64,000 nt of DNA from QALR01 sp045646925 (GTDB lineage Bacteria; Bacillota; Clostridia; Oscillospirales; CAG-272). Both the position numbers and the translations under genes were made by a program. Positions 1 to 9,334 of this stretch are shown here, piece by piece. The notes under the pieces are model-generated. The model was not told where the DNA came from. It worked only from the letters and a program-made list of their open reading frames with translations, and did not search any database. The stretch covers positions 1 to 64,000 of the forward strand of contig JAZRLQ010000012.1 of the NCBI GenBank assembly GCA_045646925.1. The letters run 5' to 3'. Each line of letters opens with the position of its first letter. The stretch's first letter is position 1.

Positions 1-2657
1 AACGCGGGAGCCTTGACGTACCAGCGTTTCTTTTCAGCGGGATAAATTTCGGTAATGCCCTGCTCCTTCAGGGATTTGCCGAGGATCACGCGCGTACCGA
101 TATCCGCAAGGCTGTAGCCCGTGGATTTGGAGATGAACGGAACGGTTCTGGAGGAACGGGGGTTTACCTCGATGATGAATACGTTTTCGTTCTTATCCAC
201 GATGAACTGGATGTTATAAAGACCGATGATACCAATGCCCAGACCGAGCTTCTTGGTATAATCGAGGATGGTTTCCTTTACCTTATCGGAAATACTGAAG
301 GAGGGATATACGCTGATGGAGTCACCGGAGTGTACGCCGGTACGTTCAACGAGTTCCATGATACCGGGAACGAATACGTCGGTACCGTCGCAAACGGCGT
401 CAACCTCAACTTCCTTACCCTGGATATATTTGTCTACGAGAACGGGCTTGTCCTCGTCGATCTCAACGGCAGTCTTGAGGTAGTGGCGCAGACCTTCTTC
501 GTCGGCAACGATCTGCATTGCGCGTCCGCCGAGAACGAAGGAGGGACGAACGAGAACGGGATAGCCGATTCTTGCGGCAGCCGCAACGCCGTCTTCGATC
601 TTCGTAACCGCTTTACCTTCGGGCTGAGGAATATTGAGCGCCTTCAGAACCTTTTCGAAGGAGTCTCTGTTTTCCGCTTTTTCGATCGCGTCGCAATCCG
701 TACCGATCAGCTTAACGCCTCTGTCACGGAGAGGCTCTGCGAGGTTGATTGCGGTCTGACCGCCGAGAGAAGCGATAACGCCGTAGGGCTTTTCCATATT
801 GATGATATTCATAACGTCTTCCACGCAAAGGGGCTCGAAATAGAGCTTGTCGGAAGTCGTGTAGTCCGTGGAAACGGTTTCGGGGTTATTGTTGATGATG
901 ATCGCCTCAAAGCCGGAAGACTTGATGGTCTTAATCGCGTGAACGGAGGAATAGTCGAATTCGACACCCTGACCGATACGGATCGGACCGGAACCGAGAA
1001 CGATGATCTTCTTTCTGTCGGAAACGATGGATTCGTTTTCGGATTCATAGGTGGAGTAGAAGTAGGAAATATCGCTTGTGAATTCCGCAGCGCAGGTGTC
1101 GATCGTCTTATAAACGGGAACGATACCGTTTTCCATGCGGATGTTATATACGTCGATTTCGGGGCAGTTCCAAAGCTTTGCGATGAACTTATCGGAAACA
1201 CCCATCTTCTTTGCTACCTTCAGAACGGCAACGTTCTTCACGTTCGCTTTAAGATCGTTTTCCATAAGGACGATGTTCTTGATCTTTTCGATGAAGAGCA
1301 TATCGATCTTGGTCGCGTCGCAGATATGGCTGACGTCAACGTCGCGGCGGAGCAGCTCTGCGATCGCATACATACGGTCGTCGGTTGCCAGGGGCAGATA
1401 TTTCATCAGATCTTCGTTGTTCCAGCTGTCGAACTTCGCCATATGGAAGTGGCAAACGCCGATTTCGAGAGAACGAGCCGCTTTGAGCAGACATTCCTCG
1501 AGCGTTCTGCCAAGGCTCATGACCTCGCCCGTCGCCTTCATCTGTGTGGAAAGGCTATTGTTTGCGGTCTGGAATTTATCGAACGGGAATCGAGGAAGCT
1601 TTGCTACAACGTAGTCAAGCGTGGGCTCGCAAGCCGCGGGCATAGCGCCGAGCATGATCTCGTCGAGAGTCATACCGACCGCGATCTTCGCGGTAACGCG
1701 CGCGATCGGATAACCGCTGGCTTTGGAAGCGAGCGCGGAGGAACGGGAAACGCGGGGGTTTACCTCGATCAGATAATACTGGAAGGAGTGCGGGTCGAGC
1801 GCGAACTGTACGTTACAGCCGCCTTCTACCTTGAGCTCGCGGATGATCTTCAACGCGCTTTCCTTCAGCATAGCGCATTCCTTGCTGGTCAGCGTCTGGC
1901 TGGGACAAACAACGATGGAGTCACCGGTATGAATACCAACGGGGTCCACGTTCTCCATATTACAGATTGCGATCGCCGTATCGTTGGCGTCGCGCATAAC
2001 TTCGTATTCAATTTCTTTGTAACCCTTGATGCTCTTTTCGACGAGAACCTCGGATACGGGAGAAAGCTTCAGACCGTTCTTCAGAAGCTCGCGGCATTCT
2101 TCGGGATTGTCGGCAAAGCCACCTCCCGTACCGCCAAGCGTAAACGCAGGACGAAGAACGACGGGATAGCCGATTTTTTCAGCCGCTTCAAGACCTTCTT
2201 CGATGGTGTGCGCGATCAAGGAAGGAAGAACGGGCTCGCCGAGATCTTCGCAAAGCTTTTTGAAGCCTTCTCTGTCTTCGGCTCTTTCAATGCTTTCGCT
2301 GCTCGTACCGAGAAGCTCAACGCCGCATTCACGGAGGATGCCCTTCTTTTCGAGCTGCATTGCAAGGTTCAGACCCGTCTGACCGCCGATACCGGGAACG
2401 ATAGCGTCGGGACGTTCGTAGCGGAGGATCTTTGCGATATATTCGAGATTCAGAGGCTCCATATAAATTTTGTCAGCGATCGTCGTATCCGTCATGATCG
2501 TCGCGGGGTTGGAATTACAAAGAACGACCTCGTAGCCCTCTTCTCTCAAAGCAAGACAAGCCTGCGTACCTGCGTAGTCGAATTCCGCAGCCTGTCCGAT
2601 AACGATCGGACCGGAGCCGATCACCAGAATTTTCTTTAAGTCAGTTCTTTTTGGCAT
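1..2657 (-). CDS. carB: Carbamoyl-phosphate synthase large subunit (3' part outside window)
   Basis: Makes carbamoyl phosphate from bicarbonate, two ATP and ammonia for pyrimidine and arginine synthesis. 885 codons are visible of an expected ~1,060-1,075. The N-terminus MPKRTDLKKILVIGSGPIVIG and the repeated nucleotide-fold start near residue 550 (KKIIVLGSGPIRIGQG) mark the two duplicated ATP-grasp halves. The frame stays open through base 1 and ends inside the second half (KRWYVKAPA), so only the C-terminal MGS-like allosteric domain and its border are missing. The ATG lies one base after the carA stop, so the two are translationally coupled. Last gene of pyrC-carA-carB. Confidence 0.97.
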   Translation of the reverse strand, partial: MPKRTDLKKILVIGSGPIVIGQAAEFDYAGTQACLALREEGYEVVLCNSNPATIMTDTTIADKIYMEPLNLEYIAKILRYERPDAIVPGIGGQTGLNLAMQLEKKGILRECGVELLGTSSESIERAEDREGFKKLCEDLGEPVLPSLIAHTIEEGLEAAEKIGYPVVLRPAFTLGGTGGGFADNPEECRELLKNGLKLSPVSEVLVEKSIKGYKEIEYEVMRDANDTAIAICNMENVDPVGIHTGDSIVVCPSQTLTSKECAMLKESALKIIRELKVEGGCNVQFALDPHSFQYYLIEVNPRVSRSSALASKASGYPIARVTAKIAVGMTLDEIMLGAMPAACEPTLDYVVAKLPRFPFDKFQTANNSLSTQMKATGEVMSLGRTLEECLLKAARSLEIGVCHFHMAKFDSWNNEDLMKYLPLATDDRMYAIAELLRRDVDVSHICDATKIDMLFIEKIKNIVLMENDLKANVKNVAVLKVAKKMGVSDKFIAKLWNCPEIDVYNIRMENGIVPVYKTIDTCAAEFTSDISYFYSTYESENESIVSDRKKIIVLGSGPIRIGQGVEFDYSSVHAIKTIKSSGFEAIIINNNPETVSTDYTTSDKLYFEPLCVEDVMNIINMEKPYGVIASLGGQTAINLAEPLRDRGVKLIGTDCDAIEKAENRDSFEKVLKALNIPQPEGKAVTKIEDGVAAAARIGYPVLVRPSFVLGGRAMQIVADEEGLRHYLKTAVEIDEDKPVLVDKYIQGKEVEVDAVCDGTDVFVPGIMELVERTGVHSGDSISVYPSFSISDKVKETILDYTKKLGLGIGIIGLYNIQFIVDKNENVFIIEVNPRSSRTVPFISKSTGYSLADIGTRVILGKSLKEQGITEIYPAEKKRWYVKAPA

Positions 2658-2658
2658 A

Positions 2659-3747
2659 TTACTTGTCCTCCTTCATAAGAGCGATGAACGCTTCATAAAA
2701 ACCTACGCCGCCGCGCGGACCGCTCATGGTATCGGGATGATACTGAATGGTGAATACGCGGTCTTCTTTGCAGCAGAGACCCTCAATCGTGTCGTCGGTG
2801 ATGTCGAGGTGCGTTACCTTCAGACCGGTCGCATCCACGCTCATGGGGTCAACTGCGTAATTGTGATTCTGCGTAAACGTACGGATGGTGTTCGTTACCA
2901 GATTTCTGATGGGATGGTTGCAGCCGTGATGTCCGCAATTCATCTTGTATACTTTTGCACCGTAAGCAAGAGCGACGAGCTGATGTCCGAGGCCCACGCC
3001 AACGATGGGATATTTGCCCTTCAACGCCTTGATCAGCTCAATGACCTCGGGAACGTCCTCGGGGTTGCCGGGACCTTCGGAAATGAGGATCGCGTCGGGA
3101 TTCATCTTTTCAACATCGTTTACGGTGGAGTTGTAAGGCATGACCGTTACGTTGCAGCCGAGATCGTTGAGCGTACGGATCACGCTGAGGCGCGCGCCGC
3201 AGTCGATAGCAACGACGTTATATTTTGCGTTTGCGGTACGAGCGTACCAACGCTTACGGCAGCTTACTTTGGAAACCGCGTTCGTGGGGATATCCGCCAA
3301 CGCGATCATAGCAAGCGCTTTTTCCTTGGGAGTGTCTGCAGAGGTGATGAGCGCCTTGCAGGAGCCGTTATCGCGAATCTTTCTCGTGAGCTCACGGGTG
3401 TCGAATCCTTCAATACCGGGAATGTCGCTTTCTTCCATCGTTTCCGCCAAGGTCTTCGTATAACGGAAGTTGGAAGGAAGGTCGTTGTATTCGCGTACAA
3501 CGAGCGCGCCGCAGGTCAGCGCCTTGGATTCGTAGTCTTCGTCTGCCATACCGTAGTTACCGATCAGGGTATACGTCATCACAACCATCTGGTTTGTGTA
3601 CGAAGGATCGGAAATGATTTCCTGATAGCCTACCATGGACGTGTCGAAAACAATTTCGCATACGCGATCAACGTCCGCGCCGAAGCCGTAGCCGTAGTAT
3701 TCGCTTCCGTCCGCAAGGACGATCTTTTTGTTTATTTGCTTTGCCAT
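2659..3747 (-). CDS. carA: Carbamoyl-phosphate synthase small subunit, nucleophile Cys replaced by Gly
   Basis: 362 aa, normal length. In the family this subunit hydrolyses glutamine and channels ammonia to CarB. The N-terminal CarA domain (GYQEIISDPSYTNQ) and the C-terminal class I amidotransferase fold are both present. The nucleophile elbow reads VGVGLGHQ instead of G(I/V)CLGHQ, so residue 252 is Gly (codon GGC, bases 2992-2994). The catalytic His is kept (QYHPD), but the usual following Glu is Asp. The surrounding GHHGCNHPI is well conserved. SD GGAGGA lies 7 nt before the ATG, and the start overlaps the pyrC end by 16 nt. As it stands the protein should not hydrolyse glutamine; it may act as a structural partner of an ammonia-using CarB. 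Confidence 0.93.
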   Translation of the reverse strand: MAKQINKKIVLADGSEYYGYGFGADVDRVCEIVFDTSMVGYQEIISDPSYTNQMVVMTYTLIGNYGMADEDYESKALTCGALVVREYNDLPSNFRYTKTLAETMEESDIPGIEGFDTRELTRKIRDNGSCKALITSADTPKEKALAMIALADIPTNAVSKVSCRKRWYARTANAKYNVVAIDCGARLSVIRTLNDLGCNVTVMPYNSTVNDVEKMNPDAILISEGPGNPEDVPEVIELIKALKGKYPIVGVGLGHQLVALAYGAKVYKMNCGHHGCNHPIRNLVTNTIRTFTQNHNYAVDPMSVDATGLKVTHLDITDDTIEGLCCKEDRVFTIQYHPDTMSGPRGGVGFYEAFIALMKEDK

Positions 3748-4973
3748 ACCAAAGTTCCTCCATATATCGTCATTAAATTTTTGCCGTAAACGCTATCACC
3801 GTCGAACGGTGTGCTGCGTCCCTTGGAAAGAAACGCCGCAGGGTCGATCTTATAAGAAGCATCCAGATCCCAGACGCAATATCCGGGGTCGGACGTAATA
3901 CCGAAACGCCTTCTCGGGTTCACGGAAAGCAGCTCCGTCAATTTTTCAAGCGTGAGTATGCCCGTACGCACAAGTCCCGTATACAGAACGGGGAATGCCG
4001 TTTCCAGACCAACAACGCCCATCGCGCTCTTTTCAAGTCCGCGCGATTTTTCTTCCGCGCTGTGCGGCGCGTGGTCGGTTGCGACCATGTCGATCGTACC
4101 GTCCAGAATACCTTCAACGAGCGCTTTTCTGTCTGCGGGAGAACGAAGAGGAGGATTCATTTTGAATCTGCCGTTTTCCTGCAAGTGCGTATCGTCGAGG
4201 ACCAGATAATGCGGTCCCGTCTCGCAGGTCACGTTCACGCCGCTCTTCTTTGCGTCTCTGATGAGAGAAACGCTTTCCTTCGTGGAGATGTGGCAAACGT
4301 GATACGCGCAGCCCGTCTGCTCTGCCAAAGCGAGATCGCGCTCGATCTGCTTCCATTCGCTTTCCGAACAGATACCTCTGTGGCCGTGCGCTTTCGCATA
4401 AGCGCCGTCGTGGATATAACCGCCTCTCAGAAGAGAGTTGTCCTCACAGTGCGCCGCGATGATCTTTCCGAGCGCCTTCGCTCTTTCCATCGCTTCACGC
4501 ATCATACCGGCATCCTGCACACCCTTTCCGTCGTCGGAGAAAGCCGCGACGTAAGGCGCGATCGCTTCCATGTCCGAAAATACTTTCCCATGCTCTCCGA
4601 CCGTGATGGTACCGTAAGGATATACGGCGATCGTTGCTTTTTCAGCGATCGCTTTTCTCTGAATCTCCAGATTTTCCAGACTGTCGGGCGTGGGATTCAG
4701 ATTCGGCATGGTGCATACGGCAGTATAACCGCCGCGCGCCGCCGAAGCAGAGCCGCTGCGAATGTCCTCTTTGTATGAAAAACCCGGCTCACGGAAATGC
4801 ACATGCACATCACAAAAGCCGGGCAGAATAGCAACATTCTCAAATTTGAAAACAGAATCGCCGCCGCCCATAGCGCCGGTCATAAAAGAGAGATTTTTTC
4901 CGTCAAAAGAAGCATCGACCGTCTTCATTTCGCCGCATTCATATGTCTTGGCGTTCTTAAAAACAGTAATCAT
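3732..4973 (-). CDS. pyrC: Dihydroorotase
   Basis: 413 aa. Cyclises N-carbamoyl-aspartate to dihydroorotate, the third step of pyrimidine synthesis. The metal-binding motif DVHVHFREPG is at residues 55-64 and the late motif VATDHAPHS is present, as in class I (PyrC/allantoinase-type) amidohydrolases. I chose the ATG at 4973: an upstream in-frame ATG at 4985 directly abuts the AAAGGA Shine-Dalgarno, whereas 4973 is 12 nt from it. First gene of the pyrC-carA-carB operon, with a consensus promoter about 110 bases upstream. No PyrR-type attenuator was recognised in the leader. Confidence 0.95.
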   Translation of the reverse strand: MITVFKNAKTYECGEMKTVDASFDGKNLSFMTGAMGGGDSVFKFENVAILPGFCDVHVHFREPGFSYKEDIRSGSASAARGGYTAVCTMPNLNPTPDSLENLEIQRKAIAEKATIAVYPYGTITVGEHGKVFSDMEAIAPYVAAFSDDGKGVQDAGMMREAMERAKALGKIIAAHCEDNSLLRGGYIHDGAYAKAHGHRGICSESEWKQIERDLALAEQTGCAYHVCHISTKESVSLIRDAKKSGVNVTCETGPHYLVLDDTHLQENGRFKMNPPLRSPADRKALVEGILDGTIDMVATDHAPHSAEEKSRGLEKSAMGVVGLETAFPVLYTGLVRTGILTLEKLTELLSVNPRRRFGITSDPGYCVWDLDASYKIDPAAFLSKGRSTPFDGDSVYGKNLMTIYGGTLVWQSK

Positions 4974-5084
4974 AATATCGACCATTCCTTTCGCAAAAAT
5001 AACATCAAATCACAAGAAGCGGATTTCATTTCTCATCGTAAGCACCGCATACGCGAAATTCCGCCTATATAATCTATTAAAAAA

Positions 5085-5113
5085 ATTATACCACAGCATA
5101 GAAAAAGTGTCAA
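5085..5113 (-). promoter_or_regulatory. Sigma-A promoter of pyrC-carA-carB
   Basis: Reading the minus strand, -35 TTGACA, a 17-nt spacer and -10 TATAAT, both hexamers perfect. It lies about 110 nt before the pyrC start. A perfect promoter in front of a biosynthetic operon suggests control after initiation, but I see no clear attenuator. Confidence 0.85.
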
Positions 5114-5215
5114 GATAATTGTTTTAAAAAAGGGGGAAAAATTTTAGCAAACTAAAAGCAGCCGCTCGTAAAAAATACACAAAAGCAAAAAGCGGACGAA
5201 CCCAGCCGCAAAACA

Positions 5216-5252
5216 GCAAAAATGGCGTGTTACTCCGCAGAGTACCACGCCA
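5216..5252 (-). terminator. Rho-independent terminator after the DUF3048 lipoprotein gene
   Basis: A 13-bp stem with one mismatch (arms TGGCGTGGTACTC and GAGTAACACGCCA) around a 4-nt loop, followed on the minus strand by TTTTT. It ends the lipoprotein transcript before the pyr promoter. Confidence 0.75.
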
Positions 5253-5267
5253 TGCAATATCACGCGA

Positions 5268-6542
5268 TCAATTCCAGAACCGACCGTCCGTCAGATAGGA
5301 ATCGTCCAGATAACCGATATACGTATTGCCCGTATTCATTTGAAGAACGCTTCCGTCCGGCTCCTCCAAATACAGATTCTCCCCGTCGGAGCTCCATCGG
5401 ATCTCGATCACTCTTCCGTCCGTAAAATAATAACCGTAGCCCTTTCCGCTCTCCCTCGTTTCCACGAGAGTCATGCTGGGATCACTCGCGATTCCCGTAT
5501 TCACCGCCCTCACCTCTGTGAAAAGCGTGATCACATTGGTGAACGAAAGCTGCTTTCCCGTCTGCGCGTCAACGTGAGCCTGTCCATCCTGCAGACGCAG
5601 ATATTTTCCTTCGGCGGCGCTATAAACATAGGAAACGCTTTTGACACTGTATGAATTTTCGCATTTGAATTTCAACGAGATCTGCGTAGCAGATGAAGCG
5701 CCGCTCATATTCTTTTTCGTGCCGTATTCTACAAAATGCAGACTTTCCTTCGCTTTGCCGGAAAGAGTACCTTTTCCCTGCGTTTCAAAACGAGACTCGC
5801 CGGATTCGATCAACGCCGTCAGTGCCGCAGGCTTGAATACGGTATCGTACGAAAGATCCTTCCGATCGCCGTAATGATCGATCGTGCCGTACAGATCGCC
5901 GTACGATTTCATGTAAAACCACTTTTCAAATTCGGTATCGATGTATCCCCATCTGCTTCCGTATCTCTGCGCCGCAAGCGTAAAGAAATCGTAATTGACG
6001 GTGGAAGAACCGCCGTGGCATACGAGAACCGCGTTATGATAAGCGGCAAGATCCATATGATAATCCCTGCCAGAACGGATATTGCACACGCTGTCGAGCA
6101 ATGTATAATCCGAAGTCACCATCAGAAAGCGCGTAATTCCGGGCGCGACGAGCGCTTCATACAGAACGTCCGCTTGATCGAGTCCCGTCTGATTTTTGTA
6201 CGAATTGGAAATATTGTCAACGACGATCGCGATCGGCCGTATCGCAGACGACGCATTGACCGCCGGCTCTCCCGTGAGAACGTTCAGAACCTTCTTCTCC
6301 GCTTGAATCGCGCCCCCGTTCTGCGAGGTCGATGATCCGTTTTGTGTCGCGCCCCCGTTATGATCCGCCGTGGGATCGTCCGGCACAGAAGCATTCTGCG
6401 ACGTACCTCCGGGAAGTGTGGAGAGTGCGTGTCCCACGCCTGCGGAGCCGTTATTTTTACAGCCTGTAAAAGTCGTACATACGGATGTTGTCATCAGAGC
6501 AGCGAGCGCTGCGGCAACCAATCTTTTCGTTGCTTTTTTCAT
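5268..6542 (-). CDS. DUF3048 (YerB-like) lipoprotein
   Basis: 424 aa. A signal peptide (MKKATKRLVAAALAAL...) ends in the lipobox FTGC, so the protein is probably anchored outside the membrane. A low-complexity linker rich in Asn, Gly, Ser and Gln spans about residues 30-80. The DUF3048 signature follows: VLTGEPAVN, RPIAIVVDN, GLDQADVLYEALV and GITRFLMV. The C-terminal half carries the second conserved part of the YerB family. Molecular function is not established for this family. It is a single-gene unit with its own promoter (6648-6676) and terminator (5216-5252). Identification is firm at family level only. Confidence 0.85.
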   Translation of the reverse strand: MKKATKRLVAAALAALMTTSVCTTFTGCKNNGSAGVGHALSTLPGGTSQNASVPDDPTADHNGGATQNGSSTSQNGGAIQAEKKVLNVLTGEPAVNASSAIRPIAIVVDNISNSYKNQTGLDQADVLYEALVAPGITRFLMVTSDYTLLDSVCNIRSGRDYHMDLAAYHNAVLVCHGGSSTVNYDFFTLAAQRYGSRWGYIDTEFEKWFYMKSYGDLYGTIDHYGDRKDLSYDTVFKPAALTALIESGESRFETQGKGTLSGKAKESLHFVEYGTKKNMSGASSATQISLKFKCENSYSVKSVSYVYSAAEGKYLRLQDGQAHVDAQTGKQLSFTNVITLFTEVRAVNTGIASDPSMTLVETRESGKGYGYYFTDGRVIEIRWSSDGENLYLEEPDGSVLQMNTGNTYIGYLDDSYLTDGRFWN

Positions 6543-6647
6543 GTTTACACATTCCTTTCTTTTCGTTTATACCATAGAATTTTTCTTCCGTATCGAAAAG
6601 TCCGTCATCGTTTCATGCAAAAAATCCTGATCACTGATATGATTGTT

Positions 6648-6676
6648 ATCATATCACATCCATATCGAATTGTCAA
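6648..6676 (-). promoter_or_regulatory. Sigma-A promoter of the DUF3048 gene
   Basis: Minus strand TTGACA, 17-nt spacer, TATGAT. It lies about 105 nt before the lipoprotein start, in the gap between tadA and this gene. Confidence 0.75.
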
Positions 6677-6700
6677 ATATTTCCTTTTTCTGTTTTTCTT

Positions 6701-7201
6701 TTATTTTTCGTTGTTTTCGAGCGCTTCTTCCGTTTTCTTGCGTTTTCTGCGCGCACGAAGCTCGGAAAAGAACGAAGAAAGAAGCTCGGAACACTCCTTT
6801 TCCATCAATCCCGAAAAGATCTCAGGCTTATGATTGAGGCCAAACGTATTCATATCGAAAAGCGTTCCGAATGCGCCCGCCTTTTTGTCGTAAGCGCCGT
6901 AATATACGGATACGATCCTTGCATTGATGATCGCGCCCGCGCACATGGGGCAAGGCTCCATCGTCACGTACATTTCGCAACCGGGCAAACGCCAACCGCC
7001 GAGCTTTTTGCAAGCGCGGTGGATCGCCTTGACCTCCGCGTGACAAAGCGCGTTTTTCCCCGTTTCTCTCGTATTGTAAGCGCGCGAAATGATCTCACCG
7101 TTGCGAACGATCACCGCGCCTACAGGAACCTCTCCCTTTGCGGCGGCTTTCTTCGCCTGTTTGATGGCCTCGCGCATAAATTTTTCAGCATTCTCATTCA
7201 T
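6701..7201 (-). CDS. tadA: tRNA-specific adenosine deaminase
   Basis: 166 aa. Deaminates A34 to inosine in tRNA-Arg(ACG), letting one tRNA read three codons. The zinc-site motifs are in place: HAE at residues 54-56 (proton-shuttle Glu56) and PCPMC at 83-87. The N-terminal NENAEKFMREAIKQAKKAAAKGEVPVGAV stretch is typical of the family. The C-terminus ends in a basic run (RARRKRKKTEE). It reads the same way as the upstream CPBP gene, 45 nt away, so they may be co-transcribed. Confidence 0.95.
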   Translation of the reverse strand: MNENAEKFMREAIKQAKKAAAKGEVPVGAVIVRNGEIISRAYNTRETGKNALCHAEVKAIHRACKKLGGWRLPGCEMYVTMEPCPMCAGAIINARIVSVYYGAYDKKAGAFGTLFDMNTFGLNHKPEIFSGLMEKECSELLSSFFSELRARRKRKKTEEALENNEK

Positions 7202-7246
7202 ATCGGATAACCTCTTTTATTATATGAAACAATATTTTTAAAACAC

Positions 7247-8119
7247 TCAGGCGGGTTGGAGCAAAATCTGTATTGCCGCAGAAAGAACCACGAAAAGAAT
7301 CGTCGGAACCGTCCAGAAATAAGCCGACGGGATCGCCCTTTCGTCATCATTTTCAAAAAATGCACGCATATTCTCCTTCAAATAAGGAAGCCCCGCCGCA
7401 GAAAGCAGAACGCATACGATCAATCCACCCTGCATCAAAGGCACGTAGTCCTCCGGCATATACGTGGTGACTGCCGTCTCGAGAAAACGAAACGCTTTGC
7501 AAAGAAAGCTGATACCGATCACCATCGAAAGCGAATTCGTCGCCATATACGCCATACTCATCAGAAGCCCCGTCACGAAATAGAGCGGAAAGCCTTCGAC
7601 GGAAAAATGCATGAGCGCAAACACGAGCGCTGACATCAATACGGCAAGCGAAGCGCGAAATATGCGCATACAATGCATGAAAAATCCACGAAAAAACAAT
7701 TCCTCCGCAATGGCAGGAATCAAGGTCGAAAACAAAAACAGAAACAGAAGCTTCGTTGCCGTCATGTTGGGATCCGCTTCAAAGGGTTCGATCACAGAAG
7801 GAAACACGGAGGCATAGAGGATCTGTATGATCACGATCACGCCGAAGGTAGAGAGCATGAGCGCCAACCGCTTATTCAATCCCGCGTCTTGTGAAAAGGA
7901 AGGAAGAGAGATCTCCGTACGGCGAATTTTCCAAACACCCCAGATCAAAGGCAGAACGTAAGCCGCAAACAAAACGACGCCCGAGATCATCTGATCCGAA
8001 ACGCCTTCCTTCTGCGACCACAGTGAAAACGCCATACGCACCAGCATCGAAAACAACAGCGCGCAACCAAGCAATTCCGAAACCCGAACCGCGTCTTTTC
8101 TATCGTAATCCATTTTCAT
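7247..8119 (-). CDS. CPBP family intramembrane metalloprotease
   Basis: 290 aa with about eight predicted membrane segments. The CAAX-protease/bacteriocin-processing (ABI) core is visible: IAEELFFRGFF with Glu139, Glu140 and Arg144, then the metal-ligand His171 in ALMHFSVEGFP. Members cleave membrane substrates or act in bacteriocin immunity; the substrate here cannot be inferred. An internal ATG at 8113 is an equally good start relative to the AGGTGGG Shine-Dalgarno. A promoter sits at 8146-8174. It probably forms an operon with tadA downstream. Confidence 0.88.
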   Translation of the reverse strand: MKMDYDRKDAVRVSELLGCALLFSMLVRMAFSLWSQKEGVSDQMISGVVLFAAYVLPLIWGVWKIRRTEISLPSFSQDAGLNKRLALMLSTFGVIVIIQILYASVFPSVIEPFEADPNMTATKLLFLFLFSTLIPAIAEELFFRGFFMHCMRIFRASLAVLMSALVFALMHFSVEGFPLYFVTGLLMSMAYMATNSLSMVIGISFLCKAFRFLETAVTTYMPEDYVPLMQGGLIVCVLLSAAGLPYLKENMRAFFENDDERAIPSAYFWTVPTILFVVLSAAIQILLQPA

Positions 8120-8145
8120 CCCACCTTTTCTGAAAAATATGGTTC

Positions 8146-8174
8146 AGTATACCATATTGATCCGAAAAATGCAA
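8146..8174 (-). promoter_or_regulatory. Sigma-A promoter of the CPBP protease gene
   Basis: Minus strand TTGCAT, 17-nt spacer, TATACT, about 27 nt before the start codon. This gives a short leader. Confidence 0.6.
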
Positions 8175-8270
8175 TATTCTCAAAGATTTTCATCGGATTT
8201 CGCACAAAAAACTGCGATCTTACTCTTTTCATGGCGCTTTTCCTCCTCCATATCGCATATAGATTCATCC

Positions 8271-8313
8271 GATAAACAAAACAGCGTACCCCTCTTTTGA
8301 GAGATACGCTGTT
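8271..8313 (-). terminator. Terminator after the YitT gene
   Basis: Perfect 9-bp stem AACAGCGTA/TACGCTGTT with a 16-nt loop. On the minus strand it is followed by TTTTGTTT. The plus-strand side also has a T-run, so it could work both ways. Confidence 0.75.
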
Positions 8314-8325
8314 TTTTCAGACACT

Positions 8326-9321
8326 TTATTTTTCCGCGTTTTGTTTTCTGCGTTTTTTGGGTTCAATGGCAACGTCGGCAATACCTGCCTTGAAGCCCTG
8401 GCCGATCGTTTCCTCCGCTTCGGAAAGGATCATGAACGCATTCTCGTCGATCGAGCGCACCAAGGTCTTGAGCGGGAAGATCTCGTTCTTCTTTACAACG
8501 CAAAGAATAACCTTTTTATCGCCCTTTGTGTACCAGCCCGTACCGTCAAGCACGGTCACACCGCGGCGGATCTTTTTCATAACCTCGTCGGCGATCTCCT
8601 CGTAACGATCGGAGAAGATGTACGCCATCTTCGTCTTATCGAAGCCGGAGTTCATGAACTCAAGCATACTGGAGAACATAAACGTCGCAAGGAAGGAGAA
8701 CAGAATAGAAACGTAGCACGCGTAAACGGCTTCTTTATTAAAGTCTGCCGCCGTGGGCACGCCGTCCGCAAAAAAGGTGGTGAAGAAGGAAGAGAACACG
8801 ATAACGATGATATCGATCGCGAGCAACAGACGGGGTGTGGAGATCTTCGGGAAAGGAACCTTGACGAGAAAAGCCGCAAGGTCGGATCCGCCCGTCGTAT
8901 AACCTCTGACGAACATGAAGGAAACCGCGATACCGATCACGATACCGCCGAACAACGCGCAAAGGATCGTATTTTCTTCGGGATTTGCAAAGGGACACTG
9001 GAAAATGCCCATCATATCCGTCAAGTCCACGAAAACGGACGAAACGATAATACCGATGACCGCCTTGACGCAATAACGGAAGCCATAAAAATACCAGAAC
9101 AGCAAAACGAGCGGAACGTTGATCAAAAAGATCATAAGACCCGTCGGCAGATCGAACAGAATGTTGAGCGCCGTCGCGATCGCGCCCGCGCCGCCGATAA
9201 AGATCTCGCCGGGAACGAAGAACATATTGTAAGCGACGCCGAACAGAATACCGCTGGCAAACAAATAGCCGATATCCAGCAGAAGCTCACGGAGCTTTTT
9301 GGGATTTCTCTTATTTTCCAT
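8326..9321 (-). CDS. YitT family membrane protein with DUF2179 domain
   Basis: 331 aa. The first ~220 residues form five to six membrane segments with the YitT signature (YNMFFVPGEIFIGGAGAIATALN and RGYTTGGSDLAA). The C-terminal ~90 residues are a soluble DUF2179 domain (YIFSDRYEEIADEVM, RGVTVLDGTGWYTKGDKKVILCVV). The transport role of the family is unproven. The tail is very basic (PKKRRKQNAEK). It is divergent from the spoVB-like gene. The SD AGGAGG is directly preceded by a GC-rich hairpin (9335-9352), which may affect translation. Confidence 0.9.
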   Translation of the reverse strand: MENKRNPKKLRELLLDIGYLFASGILFGVAYNMFFVPGEIFIGGAGAIATALNILFDLPTGLMIFLINVPLVLLFWYFYGFRYCVKAVIGIIVSSVFVDLTDMMGIFQCPFANPEENTILCALFGGIVIGIAVSFMFVRGYTTGGSDLAAFLVKVPFPKISTPRLLLAIDIIVIVFSSFFTTFFADGVPTAADFNKEAVYACYVSILFSFLATFMFSSMLEFMNSGFDKTKMAYIFSDRYEEIADEVMKKIRRGVTVLDGTGWYTKGDKKVILCVVKKNEIFPLKTLVRSIDENAFMILSEAEETIGQGFKAGIADVAIEPKKRRKQNAEK

Positions 9322-9334
9322 AAAAAATACCTCC

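Noticed and set aside
330..2639. A long open plus-strand frame opposite carB, and similar long frames opposite carA, ftsH, uvrB, GH94, GH2 and nrdD
   Set aside because: They mirror strongly conserved genes, have no ribosome sites or family motifs, and arise from codon bias of the opposite strand.
4974..5084. PyrR-type attenuator in the pyrC leader
   Set aside because: No terminator/antiterminator pair or PyrR binding-loop consensus recognised in the ~110-nt leader.
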